From the NCBI GenBank assembly GCA_032622095.1, contig CP136061.1, positions 49,979,797-50,043,796 of the forward strand: a stretch of DNA of 64,000 bases, given 5' to 3'. Shown here piece by piece: positions 10,995 to 23,069 of this stretch. Position 1 is the first letter of the stretch; each line of letters begins with the position of its first letter. This stretch comes from Siphonodentalium dalli. Its lineage: Eukaryota > Mollusca > Scaphopoda > Gadilida > Siphonodentaliidae. The notes beneath the pieces are model-generated. The model did not search any database, had not been told where the DNA came from, and was given only the letters and a program-made list of their open reading frames with translations. The position numbers were made by a program, and so were the translations under genes.

Positions 10995-11925
10995 CCATTT
11001 GGTTGCATATGCATTTTATATACACTTATCTCTATACAATTCATATTATATTTGGGTCATTTTTTCAGTTTAATCCCTTCATACACTGCTAATGAACGTC
11101 GGGGTCCAGCCCTTTATATGTAACAGTCCTCAATTCATAATGTTGTTACCCCGTATTAATTGTAAGTGCATTACAATTCGTGCAATTATGTACGATATGA
11201 ACATAGCTGTGTTACAGCACTAAATTTATCATCTGGCAGTACAGCCAATGCATAAGCATACACTTTTGTCTACAATTAAGAATTTTTCCCGATAGTACAA
11301 TCAGGAAAGTCTATGTGTACGTTTTTACAATAATTCGTGTATAGTATCATTTTTGTGGATATTGCTTGGTGTGTGGCCCTCGTGATATTACTATTCCTAT
11401 GATTTAAACTAGCTGAACGGTTTGACTGGTACGCTGCCGTTCTATACTTATTCTATATTTATTTTGACATTCAAAATTATCCGTGTGGCGCTTCGGAATG
11501 TGTACCTAGGGTTATTACGCACCTTTGTCCATGTTACCGAAGACAGGTTTACCCCTGTACTCTACGGTGTTCCCAGCCCCCCCGGATCTCTATATTGTTA
11601 CAACAAATTCAAACTATATAAGTGATAACAGTGACAGGTTTTATCAGAAGTATAATAGGACTACTTTTATTATTTTATAGTTCACTAGCTCAATTAAACA
11701 GAAGTATAACTAAATTATATTTTATTATCCAATGGTATTTCAGGGGTTTAATCACAAACGTTTTCCAGTAACAATTACACTAACACAGCACGCACATGCG
11801 CAGTTTGGCTTTTTGTATAATACGGACATAAACATTCATAGTAGTAATCACCCGTGCGTGAATTTTCGCGCCTTTGGTTTCCCGCGCTTGTAAACGCTAT
11901 TGGTCTATAGCATGTTCAGATTGCC
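10995..11925. other. Unassigned AT-rich sequence
   Basis: No gene, shared repeat or inverted structure recognised. Confidence 0.4.
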
Positions 11926-13875
11926 ACCAAGTTCAAGTTCAAATGTTTATTTCTCAAATAAATCATGTTATATGATATTATATGAGAACATAATACATAA
12001 TTATACAATACAATACATGGTGTGCAACAGTGGAAATGGTATTTTCAGTGTGTGGGGGGGGGGGGGCTATTCAATATTTATATTATAGGGCATCACAATG
12101 ATGTTTGATGACATTCATCACTAAATCGCGCTATCTCCTCGAAACTGTTGGAGATGTCGCGACTGAGTGCAGATATCATGCATTATTCGTTATTAACTCT
12201 TGCGTTTTGTATAAATTTGGAGAGTTTAATCAGTATATTCTTGTTTTTGGAGTTAAACAATTTAGTAAAATTAACTAAATTCGGATAATTTCGAAAGAAT
12301 TTGGGAATATATTTTTTCTCAGAGAATCAAGCGAAGAGCATTGTAAAATACAATGGTATTCATCTCCAAGTAACCCTATGTTACATCTCATGCATACTCT
12401 ATCTTTCCGATTGGTATCATTCCATGATCCAGTTTCAATGGGAAGTCTGTGATTGGACATTCGAAATCTAGTAAGGATAATTGCATGATCCTTGCGATTC
12501 AAAATTTTCAGATAGTCTTCAAGGCCAAATATTGTTTTAAATTTTTTGTATGTGATACATTTACTTGATTGTTCCATATTAATTTTCCATTGCAGTACGT
12601 ATTGGTCCTTCGGTGTTTGTTGGACAATATTATTCATATTTACAACATCAATGGTAATATTATCCTGGTCCCACCATAGAGATGGTAGCCCCGATTCAAT
12701 TATAATTCTATGGATATATGATAGCCATGGGTGCTTATATTCACCATTTCTATACCATTTTAACAGAAGGGAGTACATCATCCTACTCATTCTGCTATCA
12801 TTACAATTAACTAATTTTGCCCAGTATTATACCATTCGACATTTTACATCCAGCTCTAATGGGAACATTCCTGGATCGCCATATACCATTAGCGATATTG
12901 TACTGGTTTTTACATTTAGGATGAATTTAAAAACAATTTAATTGTAATTTTTCTAGGGATTCTAGACATCCATAAACCCATGTTTCTGTCCCATATAGTA
13001 GGATAGGTTTGACAGTTTTATTGAACATGTCTAACTGACATTCGAATGACAAGGACAATTGACGTAATTTGTGGATAAGACCATACATAGCTCGGGTAGC
13101 TCTTGTAATCAGGTCATTTTTTGACCTTGGAAAACGTGTTTAATTTAGTAAAAATAATTCCAAGATATTTGTAATGAGTGACATATTCAATATGTGTTCC
13201 ATTAATGTATAACTTACGCCTTGTGGTACGCCCTTTTCCGAATACCATAATCTTTTTTTTTGATGTGTCGACATTTAATTTCCAAAATGAACAATAGTCG
13301 TCAAAAATGCTCAAATATCTTTTCATATATTATGTACTTTCTCCAAATATTACAGTATCATCAGCATAAAGCATTAAATAAAGTTTTGCATACGTTTTAA
13401 GTTCATCAGTAATTACCGTTTGCAATCGGTGCAGACCTGGGACATTATAATTTCAAAAAAACTCTCTAAAGCATTGAGGTAGATCGAAAATAAAAAAGAT
13501 GACAAATTTCACCCTGGAGCACTCCAGAGTACGTTCTGTAAGTATCTGATGTGTCGCCATTGATTCTAACCAGAGATTTGACATTGCTGTACATGTTTTT
13601 AATAAGTCTGAAACATCTTCCGTTGATACAAGACGTCAACAACTTTTGCCACAGGCCAGTATGCCACACAGTGTCAAATGCCTGTTTTAAATATAAATGA
13701 AGGCACAAACGAATTTCATTTCGCATTGCTCCATTATTGAACACAAACAATGTAATGCAACAATGTTATCAGATGTAGAAAACCCATTTCTAAATCCAGC
13801 TTGATTACTTTGGAGTAAACATATTTCATCCGCGTACCAGTGGTTGACAAAAGCTGTCGACGATCTGCGTCCAGT
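11926..13875 (-). pseudogene. LINE-B: 5'-truncated, decayed non-LTR retrotransposon ORF2
   Basis: Reading down from 13875 on the minus strand there are pieces of one reverse transcriptase. First comes QAGFR-x-GFSTSDN. A fragment in 13750-13466 contains KQAFDTVWHTGLW and INGRCFRLIKNMYSN. About 13400-13340 is an intact ALYADDTVIFGE catalytic motif, then 13326-13114 has FDDYCSFWKLNVDTSK and YKYLGIIF. Thumb-like TVKPILLYG-TE and MVYGDPG follow around 13050-12850. The conserved C-terminal segment at 12790-12275 includes RFRMSNHRLPIETG and a C-x2-C...H-x3-C finger (VCMRCN, YHCILQC). Frames shift at least four times and stops intervene, so it is dead. The 3' end is AATAAACATTTGAACTTGAACTT near 11930-11955, a reiterated tail. 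The endonuclease half is missing. It belongs to a different lineage from LINE-A, but I will not name the clade without an alignment. Confidence 0.85.
12054..12066 (+). repeat. Poly(G) tract
   Basis: Thirteen consecutive G residues lie inside the LINE-B 3' region. Confidence 0.9.
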
Positions 13876-14015
13876 TATATTCCAGTTTCAATACACCTAT
13901 ATATACTGGGACCTATTTATACACATAAAGGCCTTTATCACACAAAATAAGGGCTCGGTTTATTCTTAATACATGTATGCACAATCATGATTATTATACA
14001 TATAAATGCTATATC

Positions 14016-14245
14016 TTAACCCTTTACCCAACAAACCGGCCAAAAACGCCCAAATAAAGCTTCAACAGCCTAAAATATCTTCGGTCTGTCTCAATAAAAC
14101 CAAACCGGCTCATTGACCACATTGTGATGGTTACAGTTATGCCCTGTGCCAATGCATTATCTTATATATGCGAGTCGACCATAGGTCGCCTCACATATAT
14201 GAGAGAATGCATTGGCCTTACATTCTTTAACAATTTTATAATTCC
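14016..14245. mobile_element. 3'-truncated TTAA element with one family D hairpin
   Basis: TTAA plus CCCTTTACCCAACA opens the element. GGCCAAAAACGCCC, an AATAAAGCTTCAACAGCC stretch, TCTGTCTCAATA and GGTTACAGTTATG lead directly into CCCTGTGCC and a hairpin at 14149-14216. The sequence then stops matching in the A/T-rich spacer (TTCTTTAACAATTTTATAATT), so the second hairpin and right end are lost. The order matches the outer arm of 31061-31460 and 32784-33184. Confidence 0.8.
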
Positions 14246-14334
14246 ATGTAATCGTCTCATATTTGTGTACTATCACTTCAAATTAACTATTACTATCGGC
14301 AGTGTATAGAGTGCATCCTTGAACATGCCTGGTG

Positions 14335-14580
14335 CTCGGCTTAAAGACATATTATGGACTTGTTCGGGTACGTGAAAGTGGTAAGTTAGTATTCAGGCAC
14401 CATGCCAACTGGGAGAATGTAGCATTCTACTATCATAGCCGAAAATCTGAAGCAAATCGACATTACCACTCGAAAGAAAACATCGTCCGAACTACGCTCA
14501 AATGTAAATATTTACTTCTAAATTCGTGACGCAACTATCAGTGATAAACTTACGAAAATGATTTCGCCATCGAAAGTCAC
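14335..14580 (-). repeat. Dispersed repeat R, inverted decayed copy
   Basis: Read on the minus strand it shares CGAACAAGTCCATAATATG, TAGTAGAATGCTACATTC, GTAGTTCGGACGATGTTTTC and AAATCATTTTCG with the R copies at 2261 and 18690. As at 2261, it lies beside a hairpin-bearing element rather than inside a LINE. Confidence 0.6.
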
Positions 14581-14589
14581 TGCATTTCA

Positions 14590-15782
14590 TTAACTCTTTC
14601 GTTGCCGAGCTAATTTTACACCTAAATTGCCAGAGAATTTATGAGAAAACTGATTTTATTGTGGAAAAGTATGATACAATAATAGTCTTCTTCTTATGAA
14701 ATAATGTTTCAAATATCAAAGACATGTATGTAGGTGATTAGCCAAAGAATTGCGGGTGAATATTTTGCCGAAGAATATTCACGACAATTAAGGGGCATAA
14801 CTCCTTGTAACCCAAGGGAAATAACTCCAAATAAGGATTTTTTTGCAATAATCCAATTGAAAAATGGCCCACAACCTGCTATATTCAATATTGGTTTTCT
14901 GAGACAGTATTCCAACGATGATGATCTGATAAATCTTTCTACTGTCTTTCTCATTTTAAAAACTTGTAAGAGTAAATTAGGGTCTAGTTCTGGTATAGCT
15001 GGACCATATGTGAGGAGCTACACAATGCAGGAGCCGATTTAGACTTTAGTTGCGACAGTTTACTACGAAAATAGCTAGGTTTTTTAATTGAGGAAAACGG
15101 CAATTTTGACTGTCAAAAAAAAAATAAAAAATTGTGATATATAATTAAATCTCTAACTACAAGCTTATCATTATTGTGCTATAAATAAAATAACAAAAAT
15201 GACACATATGCATGTGGTCTAAACTGTCACTGGGGCACGCTGGGGCCTGTGGGAGTTTATAATCACGCCGTTTGTTTTAGTGAATTACGTTTTTACCTTG
15301 AAAAAAGGTGATTCATTCAGCAAAAACGGCAATTTTGACTATTACAAAAACTAATAAATCAATCTAAAGTACACATAATCTTTATTGTAATGTCAGGTTG
15401 TCATACTATCATGTTTAAATTAGTTAATGCATTGGTAAAATGCAGATCTTTCATGTAAATAATTGTCTAAAAATATTTTTCTGAAATTGTCGGCCATTTT
15501 GTATTTCCGACTGCGGATCTTACATTTTGTTTACAAACTTATTTCATTATTTTAATTTTCAAACGTCTAAAAATGATTAAAAAATCAGATATATACTGCA
15601 GAATTTATTTAGAAACAATTAAAACAATAATTTTATGAAACTTGAAAAACTTTTTTATTATTGTCATACAGTTGTGATCAAAATAATTACGGTTACAATT
15701 ATGGCCAATAATATCGGCCCTGGCAATTTACCGACCGGACATTTGGGCCGATAATATCGGCCCCTGGCAATCAAAGAGTTGA
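14590..15782. mobile_element. Decayed TTAA (piggyBac-type) element
   Basis: The left end TTAACTCTTTCGTTGCC and the right end, which reads TCAACTCTTTGATTGCCAGG on the minus strand, are recognisable variants of the termini at 48533 and 55251 (TTAACCCTTTGAGTGCCAGG). A subterminal GGCCGATAATATCGGCC palindrome lies at about 15747-15763. The 1.2-kb interior is AT-rich and non-coding. Point changes in one TTAA and in the termini indicate an old insertion. Confidence 0.55.
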
Positions 15783-17516
15783 TATATAAGAATGACGGTG
15801 TGTGTTGTCAATTTGTAAATAATATCATTGACCAGTAAATTCCGTTTACGACACCATGTGATTTCTAATTCCTAATTGTATAACCACAAAGCCTGGGGCA
15901 CGTTAAAAAGTGGATGACTAATACAGTAATAAGAAAGGGGATTTGTCGATTGTTTGGGAACTACCTACCATATTTAAAGTATTGAATACACCACGAGCTG
16001 ATCTGACATTTTCTCAATAATAACTGATGTTGTGTACAAATAGCATTGCATTCAGGAAATATACAATATGTACATGTATGAATGGGTTCGTTCTCGACAG
16101 TCTGAACATCAGTCTTTCCTTTTTTTCTCTGCTACTTTTAGTAAAATATCGTGAACCAACCCACCCATACCTATTGTGTATTTTGTCCACATCCTCAGTT
16201 ATTATTGGGGGCATATCTCTTTATGCCTTAAATTATGACAAATTCCTGATATTATTGCCTTTTGTCTACAACTCCACAACATATACTATGTGCATACTCA
16301 AATATTTCAAACTGATGTCACTACACCTATTGAAGAACGTGTCATTAGAGCATTATTATCAACATTTTCAAAATCATCGGCTATGCCCTTTCGAAAAACA
16401 CGACATCTGAACTACGCGAACTTGTAAACAAAAACTTCTCCATTCGTCTCGAACAAATCATCGATAATCAAACGAGGCAATATTGAAACAAAATTATTGA
16501 AATACCTGCGTCGAGCAAGTTTGGGCATTGTGAGCCAGAGCAGTTTGTGACGAGTTCGCCTTGCTGATTTGCCAGCCGCTTTTAAAAGTGCCATGCACAC
16601 ACTTTCGGTAACCACCCAATCAGTGTTCGCCCTGGCCCGAAATTCTTTGTAGCCATTTTTTTAGCCACTTGTGCAATTTTGTTAGCCACTTTTGAGAAAG
16701 TTTAGCCAAATACTGTGGGATAAATTAGCACAAGATGTAATACGATATAAACATTTATTTACTCAAAGTTATTAGCACTTATAAGTGATAACAATATACA
16801 ACATCAACATTCAAATATGCCGCAGATATTGCTGTCCTCCCTCTGCATTCCTGCATCTCTCCAACTGTGCCATCTGGTGATCCTTATGGGTTTGATGGAA
16901 AACGGCGACAAAAAATTATTATTGTATACATGTATTTGCTGCCCAGCCTCGTGTGAGCGCAACAATAATCAAGTGGATATTTCGGAGAGAAAAAAGAAAA
17001 AGGAAAAAAACACGAAACAATAGATAAAGACTAAAAACAAACATGCACTGCGTTCTCTTATGTTTGCGAAGCTCTCCATGGGTTCCCTGGCGTGACAACC
17101 CCACCATGGGTATCCACATTAAGACCTAAATATGTTCACATACATTTATATATCATCTCAAACATTTGTTACCTACGGTTTATTGATGTTAAATGAAATA
17201 CTAATTATTTTAGTGTCACCCGGCATCGCCCGGGTTCCAAAGTAATGCAAATTTTGATTTGGATTAGCTACGAATTAGCCGAATAAAGAATATTTCCGTC
17301 GCCTTTATCCATGATTAACACACAACCATAACTTTCTTCAGTGCCCTCATCCCCCATTTCTGGCGGCTTAACTTTGGCAACATTAAGCAACACCCTTATA
17401 TTCCACGTATTAGGGAGACGCCTAGTAAATTTGGAGGAAATCGACGACAAAAACATTGACATCAAGAGTAGTGCTTCGAATCCCGTCCCGAACACTTTGA
17501 CAAGTTCAATCGTACC
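15783..17516. other. Unassigned sequence before LINE-A
   Basis: Frames of 60-127 codons occur on both strands (16027-16410 plus, 16014-16214, 16412-16615 and 17268-17495 minus). None has a recognisable domain, and several start at GTG. A patch at 16650-16700 repeats TTAGCCACTT. The minus-strand frame ending at the LINE-A boundary (17268-17516) is open for 83 codons, but it stops at 17268 and I cannot identify it. Confidence 0.35.
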
Positions 17517-19240
17517 ATTAGATTCCTCGCATCACAGATATGTATACTTTAGGAGGAGATCTACAACATTTTTGTTTATATAAATCTCGGTCCCTTGCCC
17601 CGTCAGCTTCCATTTGAATGGAGATTTCCATGCAAATCTGAGGAGCAAAAGTTAAAAGAGTTACACATAGTTCTGAGTGTGACTTAACGCGGTATTGAAA
17701 CCAACGTGTATTTATCTGGCGGGTACTCTTGGAACTTGTTCTATTATAATGTTGGTGTATTTATTTATGTATTGATTTTTTTTTTTCAAAACTAGGTCAA
17801 GTGTTGTAATTCCAGAAAAATATTCTCAAAAATAAATTTATTGGAACATTTTATAATTTATCTAGCACACCGCATGTTAAATGTTTTGACTGTTCAGTGA
17901 TGTGCCTAGCTGCTTCTGTGTCCGAACTACTGCTTCATACATAACTTTTGCTCCGGAGATTTGCATGGAAATCCCCATTCAAAATTGGTCACTTTACCTC
18001 CCCATTAAATTACATCTACTCTTGTTATTTGTCTGATGTATGTCTTTTTATAAAATAAAGAATTAGTTCCATTATCTTATTATATCATTACATTTCTGAA
18101 GAAAGGCATCAACTAAACTGTGAGACAACGCATGTTGCTATTTTATAAGTCTAGTCATTGAGTCGCGGCCATATTGGATCCATCCAGCCCCGTACCGCGT
18201 TTTATGTGCTATATGTCAAAGTTCTGGAGGTGCATTCCATATATGGAATTCATGGAAATTCATGAATTCCATATATGGAATTCATGAATATTCAATAACT
18301 CCATACATGGAATGCACCTCCAGAACTTTGACCTGTATCCCACTTAAATCGAGGAATGCGGGGTGGATGGATTAAATATGGCTGCGACTCAGCGATCTCG
18401 CGTATAGAACATTAGGATGCTCGACAATGACAGTCGTGTGCTATTCGATCGAGAATCTCCTTTAATACCGTATAAGGTGCATGTTTGTGAGACCAACGTG
18501 GATCTGATGACCGTATGTTAATTACAAACGAACTTGTCAATTTCACATAATTTCTGCTGTCGTTGGAAGATGCGTCCACATTGTAACCGCTGTATATGGT
18601 TTATCGGAATTCGTGGGTTACCATGCAGGTATATCTATTATCTAATACACGTTTTAATTCCATATACATTTATTAATTTAATTTAAAGTAATGTGAAACA
18701 TTCCGACATGGTGATCAAATAGAAATGGAAAATAATCTTGCTCAACGTAGTTACTTTTACAAATACTATAGCCAAAATGACAACACACACAGTCATTCTT
18801 ATGTATTAATTAAATGCATTGACTCTCGATGCCGAAATCGTTTTCGTTAGTTTATCGCCGACAATTGCGTTCCAATGCTAGAAGTCAATATTTACAATTG
18901 AGCGTAGTTCGGACGATGTTTTCTATGGAATGGTACAGTTGATTTTCTTGATACATATTTTCGGGTATGTTAGTAGTATGCTACATTCATTCAGTTGACA
19001 TAGCACCTGAATTGTAAGTTATCAGTTTCACGCACCCGAACAAGTCCATATTATGTCTTTGGATCTGTATTATTCTTTTGGTGTGTTGGAATCCAGCAAT
19101 GACGTTGTCTGCGCTCCCGTTACGTCTATCAACTCAAGTACGTGTGTAGTTTTTGCAGTTATATAGTTAGCTAAGGTCATCTGCACAAGTATTTAATTAT
19201 TCTCTGTGCATAGTGCCTACGCAAACATTACGACAGCGTT
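17517..19240 (+). repeat. LINE-A 5' region, copy 1
   Basis: This non-coding stretch also occurs in copy 2 (from about 27772) and copy 3 (30437-32340). It holds an inverted pair (AAATCTGAGGAGCAAAAGTT near 17635 and AACTTTTGCTCCGGAGATTT near 17943), the foldback block 18152-18393 and the R segment 18690-19080. An AT-rich GTTTTTGCAGTTATATAGTTAGC run precedes ORF1. It may be a 5' UTR assembled from captured MITEs, or simply repeats that were amplified with the LINE. Confidence 0.7.
18152..18393. repeat. Foldback block with AT-rich palindromic core
   Basis: The ends GAGTCGCGGCCATATT and AATATGGCTGCGACTC are inverted. Inside, GTTCTGGAGGTGCATTCCATA pairs with its complement near 18297-18320, and the core repeats CCATATATGGAATTCATG. 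Copies lie at 27985-28175 and 31465-31665, with shorter cores, so this copy has gained about 28 bases of core repeat. Confidence 0.75.
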
Positions 19241-20304
19241 ATGAGTGAACTTCGATACTAACACGAGGGTGACAGCCATAAACGACAAAGGACGGAACGC
19301 TCTCCACAGTTACCGAACTCCGCAGTTGAAAATGTTTCGGTGACTGTTAAGGCTCGTTGTAGACCAAATGCCAAACACATGACATAACATAATCTGTGAT
19401 AATCCGAACGCTCAATATGAACACTACCAATATAGTACCGTGAACATTTCAAACCATTGTGTACATGCTGTGTTTAATGCAACCCAAGTCACTCAAAATG
19501 TTGGAATTCATTGCAGAAAATCGGTCCAGTTACTGTAGTATAGGAGCGACAAACTGATATTGGCGAAATAGTAACCGGTCTTGGTGAGTTCCATAAAAAG
19601 CAGAAAAGTCTGGAAGGTCAAATTGCTACACTGAAAGATTTAGTGAACAAGAAAAACGTTCAATCGACTCATGCATGCGACAAAATGGTTAAAGAAACAA
19701 TTAAACAAAATGTTAATAATAAGATGAATTCAGAAGTTTGTTTCACTACAGTGACAACCAACAGTTTGCAACAGTTTTTTGAAGTGGTCGACAGATCAAT
19801 GGGTGAGATGATAAAAACACAACGTGACATATGGCTACATTAATTGAGATGGCAATGAACTACAGTTACGAAGATAATGTTTCACAATCGGCACACAGTG
19901 AACGAGGAGACACAAACAGTGAACGAGGAGACATAAACAATATATCTGTTGAATCAGAAGTTGCACCCGAATACCCGAATCACAGTTATAAACTGACACC
20001 ACCTAAACAGGAAGTTCACAGAAACTATGACCGTCAGTCCCCAAGTGATTTCAACTTTAACAGAATGGATGGCCCAGTTAAAACATCACAAGTATATCTC
20101 GCCGGTTTTGACGATTCGGTAACAGTGTTCGATATCAAGTCACACCTTCTTCATTATAAAATTCGGTTCACAGTCATCAGAATGTTAAGAGGTAACTCTG
20201 CTCGTATCACTATTTGTGACGATGATATCGACATAGTCCTCGGTCCGAAATTCTGGCCAGTTAAATTGGTGCAACTTGTAGGATGTGGGTCCGCTAAGAA
20301 CCAG
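19240..20304 (+). pseudogene. LINE-A ORF1 (RNA-binding/gag-like), broken
   Basis: The N-terminal part (ATGAGTGAACTTCG at 19241) is interrupted by a stop after six codons here, whereas copy 4 (33482) reads on as MSELRFYNTRVTDIND and so on. A heptad-like segment (GEFHKKQKSLEGQIATLKDL, about 19580-19645) suggests a coiled coil, and the frame is then open through 19643-19842 and, after a shift, 19831-20319. The latter has SERGD repeats and a C-terminal module with VYLAGFDDSVTVFDIKSHL, RMLRGNSARITICDDD and FWPVKLVQL. That pattern (V-x-GL..T..DI..L ... NSA-x-V ... FWP) is what I know from ORF1-type domains of CR1/L2-like LINEs. The domain is cut by the insertion at 20305 and continues at 22216. Confidence 0.7.
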
Positions 20305-21289
20305 GGGCCTGTTTCGTGAAGCAATGTCATAAGATTATCTTAAGATGGACTTAATCTAAGATCTAAGGTGGATCTTATGATGTAACTTTTCCGTTTCAAG
20401 AACGCGTTTCACAAAACAAGATTAAGTCCTACTTAAGTAGTAATTTAAGTTCGCGCGCTTTTAGACTGGCTCTCGAAAATTTATTACAGCTATGCACAGA
20501 AAATGTTGGTTCTGTGTATGTTATATGCCTAGGTACAGTGTCTGGTGACAGATACTAGGGCGTGTCTAAGAATAATTATGATATTTTAATGCAAGGGCGA
20601 TAATCAGTATAATGACTGGTGCATACTTAACTGCACGAGCGCGCTTTTTAACTGTGTTTTCGCGTCAGACGCCATCCACACATAGCCGCATGCTTCCAAT
20701 GCCTATTTTATACAAACGTAACGAGCTCAAATATATTATTTCAGTTATTAAAGGGACTTATACATCGTAACTCAGAATGTGAACCTTCACCCATATAACA
20801 TGCCATATGTTCGCTCCTTTCAATGCTGATATTAGGTTCTAATACATTATACGTCTTTGAAGCATCTATAATATCAGGAAACCGAATATGTCGCCACGAC
20901 CGCATACACATACAATACACCACAATGGAAGCACTGAGCTAAACGCTCTTTATTGATTGCCAACATTCATGGAATACTAACACAAAACGCTCTTTAATTA
21001 TATTGCTATAATGTGAATAGGACTTCATATCGTGCTCCAAATAGACTTATTTCCAATCTGAGACATATTTGTAGAAGCCATGCATATAAAAATGATGTTA
21101 ATGCCATTTGCTCTGGTTCTGTTGACAAATGTGCTAAACGCCTGTTATAATTAACAAACTGCGTATGAACTTCGAAAGTACGTTACGTTGAACGACATTC
21201 TGCATATATGTTTTAATAAAAACCAAATCAACGACTTCTAATAAAGAGCGTTTATAATTAACAACACGTGAACAGACGGCCGGTTCACA

Positions 21290-21385
21290 TGCCCCTGGGG
21301 AAAATTACTAAAATACCAATATAGACTATACCACTGGTATAGTCTATATTGGTATTTTAGTAATTCCCCCAGGGGTCTGTGGGCA
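21290..21385. mobile_element. 96-base hairpin mini-element with 8-base target duplication
   Basis: GGTTCACA occurs at 21282-21289 and again at 21386-21393. Between them are 96 bases starting TGCCCCTGGGG and ending with CCCCAGGGG, TCTG and TGGGCA. About 42-base arms (21292-21333 and 21335-21375) are complementary with essentially one mismatch and one unpaired base, so almost the whole insertion folds on itself. An 8-base duplication suggests hAT or another 8-base-duplicating superfamily. It encodes nothing. Confidence 0.7.
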
Positions 21386-21485
21386 GGTTCACAGTGATAT
21401 TATATGTTCTTTCGCGGATCCCTGTGTGCCCGTATACTATATACATGCTATATATCTTTTTATTTCATAGTTAATAGATTATGAT

Positions 21486-21515
21486 AATATACATAATAAT
21501 AATAATAATAATAAA
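21486..21515. repeat. (ATA)n microsatellite
   Basis: A run of ATA/TAA triplets lies inside element Z, followed by related AT-rich palindromic sequence to about 21545. Confidence 0.8.
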
Positions 21516-23069
21516 ATAACATATATTATGTATTATTATCTTGCCGATATATATACGGGGTACATTATACAATACATTTTACAATCAAATTATAACATAA
21601 TAATATATAAAGGCAAGTAAATAATAATAATAGCTGACATAAGCATTTATTAAAAAAATGAGTATAAATCATTCAATATTATCCTCGATGTGAAAATGTT
21701 CGGACTAATTGTCTCAACATGATTATTGTCTACAGTGCGATTGGGTGATTTGAATCGCAAATGATGTTCAACTCTATGTAAATATATTCTTTTCGTTGCA
21801 GCAATTAGAAATGTATATATAGTCCGGTCTTGGCGGTTTACAGTTAGTAGCGGACACCCCGCCAATCTTGAAACCACTGGCCACGTCACTGCTATAGCAT
21901 ACCAGTTGGTTATTAATTACTACCATTTCTGAAACACCCCTCCATGTTAGCAAGGTGTAATTCGGTTAAATGTGTTTATAATAATATATACATGAACTAG
22001 ATCCCATCCACATTTCGGACCAACTGCGGATCACAACGTAGGTCTTAACTTTAAGATTATCTTATGACACCTCACACCAGTCTTAAAGTTAAGACCAAAG
22101 TTAAGACCATCTTAGGTTAAGACTTTGTTCGTGAAACGCACTTATGACTGAAGTTTGAACTTATGACCATCTTAAGTCCCAACTATGTCATAAGTTGCCT
22201 TCATGAAACAGGGCCCAGAATTCTGAAATAATTATACCAGTATATGTTCGATTGTCGACTATCATACCATTCTTCAATGTAATGATTCCTGGTTCATTTC
22301 TTCTTTTTAGCGATGTCTAAAGTGCGCCATCTATGTATATCATTATTGTTTGTATTCATATTCGATTTCCGTACACGAAATCAATACCATACCAGCTTAT
22401 CGTATCCCACCAAGTTTAAATATATGGAGAACATGACATTAAATGTCCTTACCTGGAATTGTACGGGAATTATGTCATCAGGTGCAATGGTGCATATATC
22501 ACATAACTAATGAGAAATGGTCATTATGACATTATGGGTCTAAGTGAGCATTGGTTATAGCAAACCAATGTAGATTTTCTCGGAATGCTGGGGTCAAATT
22601 ATGAATATCATGCTGTCTGCGATTATAGCCAACAAGTTCCCATCCATACCATAAAGCCAGGTAGACCCAAGGGCGGTGTGGCACTAATGTGGCACAACGG
22701 GCAGTCACACTGTATATGTCCGCTTGACATTGCAGATGATCGCATCATCGGGATTCAATTAAAGCTGCCAGGTGGGAGCTATTTGTATATCTTCCAAGTT
22801 TACTTACCATCCACGAATTATCCCGCTGAAGAATATATAGCATATATAAATACGCTTAGAGATATATGCGATATATATAAAATATACGGTAACCTCATCA
22901 TAAACGGCGATCTGAATGGTAATTTCGATATATCAGATAAGCGAAACTCAGCATTCATTAAATTTGTTAAAGCCCTTGAATTGAAATCAGCCGATTATGA
23001 GATATCGCCTCGAGCTATATGTTTACCATTTGGCCAGAGAGGCGACAATAACGGCACAGTAACAGGCCT

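Larger units (their letters stand above)
20305..22215. mobile_element. Harbinger-like element Z in LINE-A ORF1
   Basis: The ends GGGCCTGTTTCGTGAAG and CTTCATGAAACAGGGCC are inverted, and CAG is duplicated on both sides (20302-20304 and 22216-22218). Copy 2 of LINE-A at about 29588-29605 has the empty site (AGAACCAGAATTCTG), which proves insertion and gives exact borders. Three-base duplications and GGGCC-type ends fit the PIF/Harbinger superfamily. Subterminal zones carry many TTAAGA / TCTTAA repeats at both ends. No transposase is seen, so at 1.9 kb it is a non-autonomous element that has itself received smaller insertions (21290-21385 and an AACGCTCTTTAT pair at 20941 and 21241). Confidence 0.8.

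Noticed and set aside
16014-16615. Overlapping frames of 66-127 codons on both strands
   Set aside because: No domain recognised and both strands are open, which suggests composition rather than coding.
17268-17516. Open minus-strand frame of 83 codons ending at the LINE-A boundary
   Set aside because: The apparent start is GTG, no family is recognised and no acceptor or donor pair is convincing; left as unassigned.
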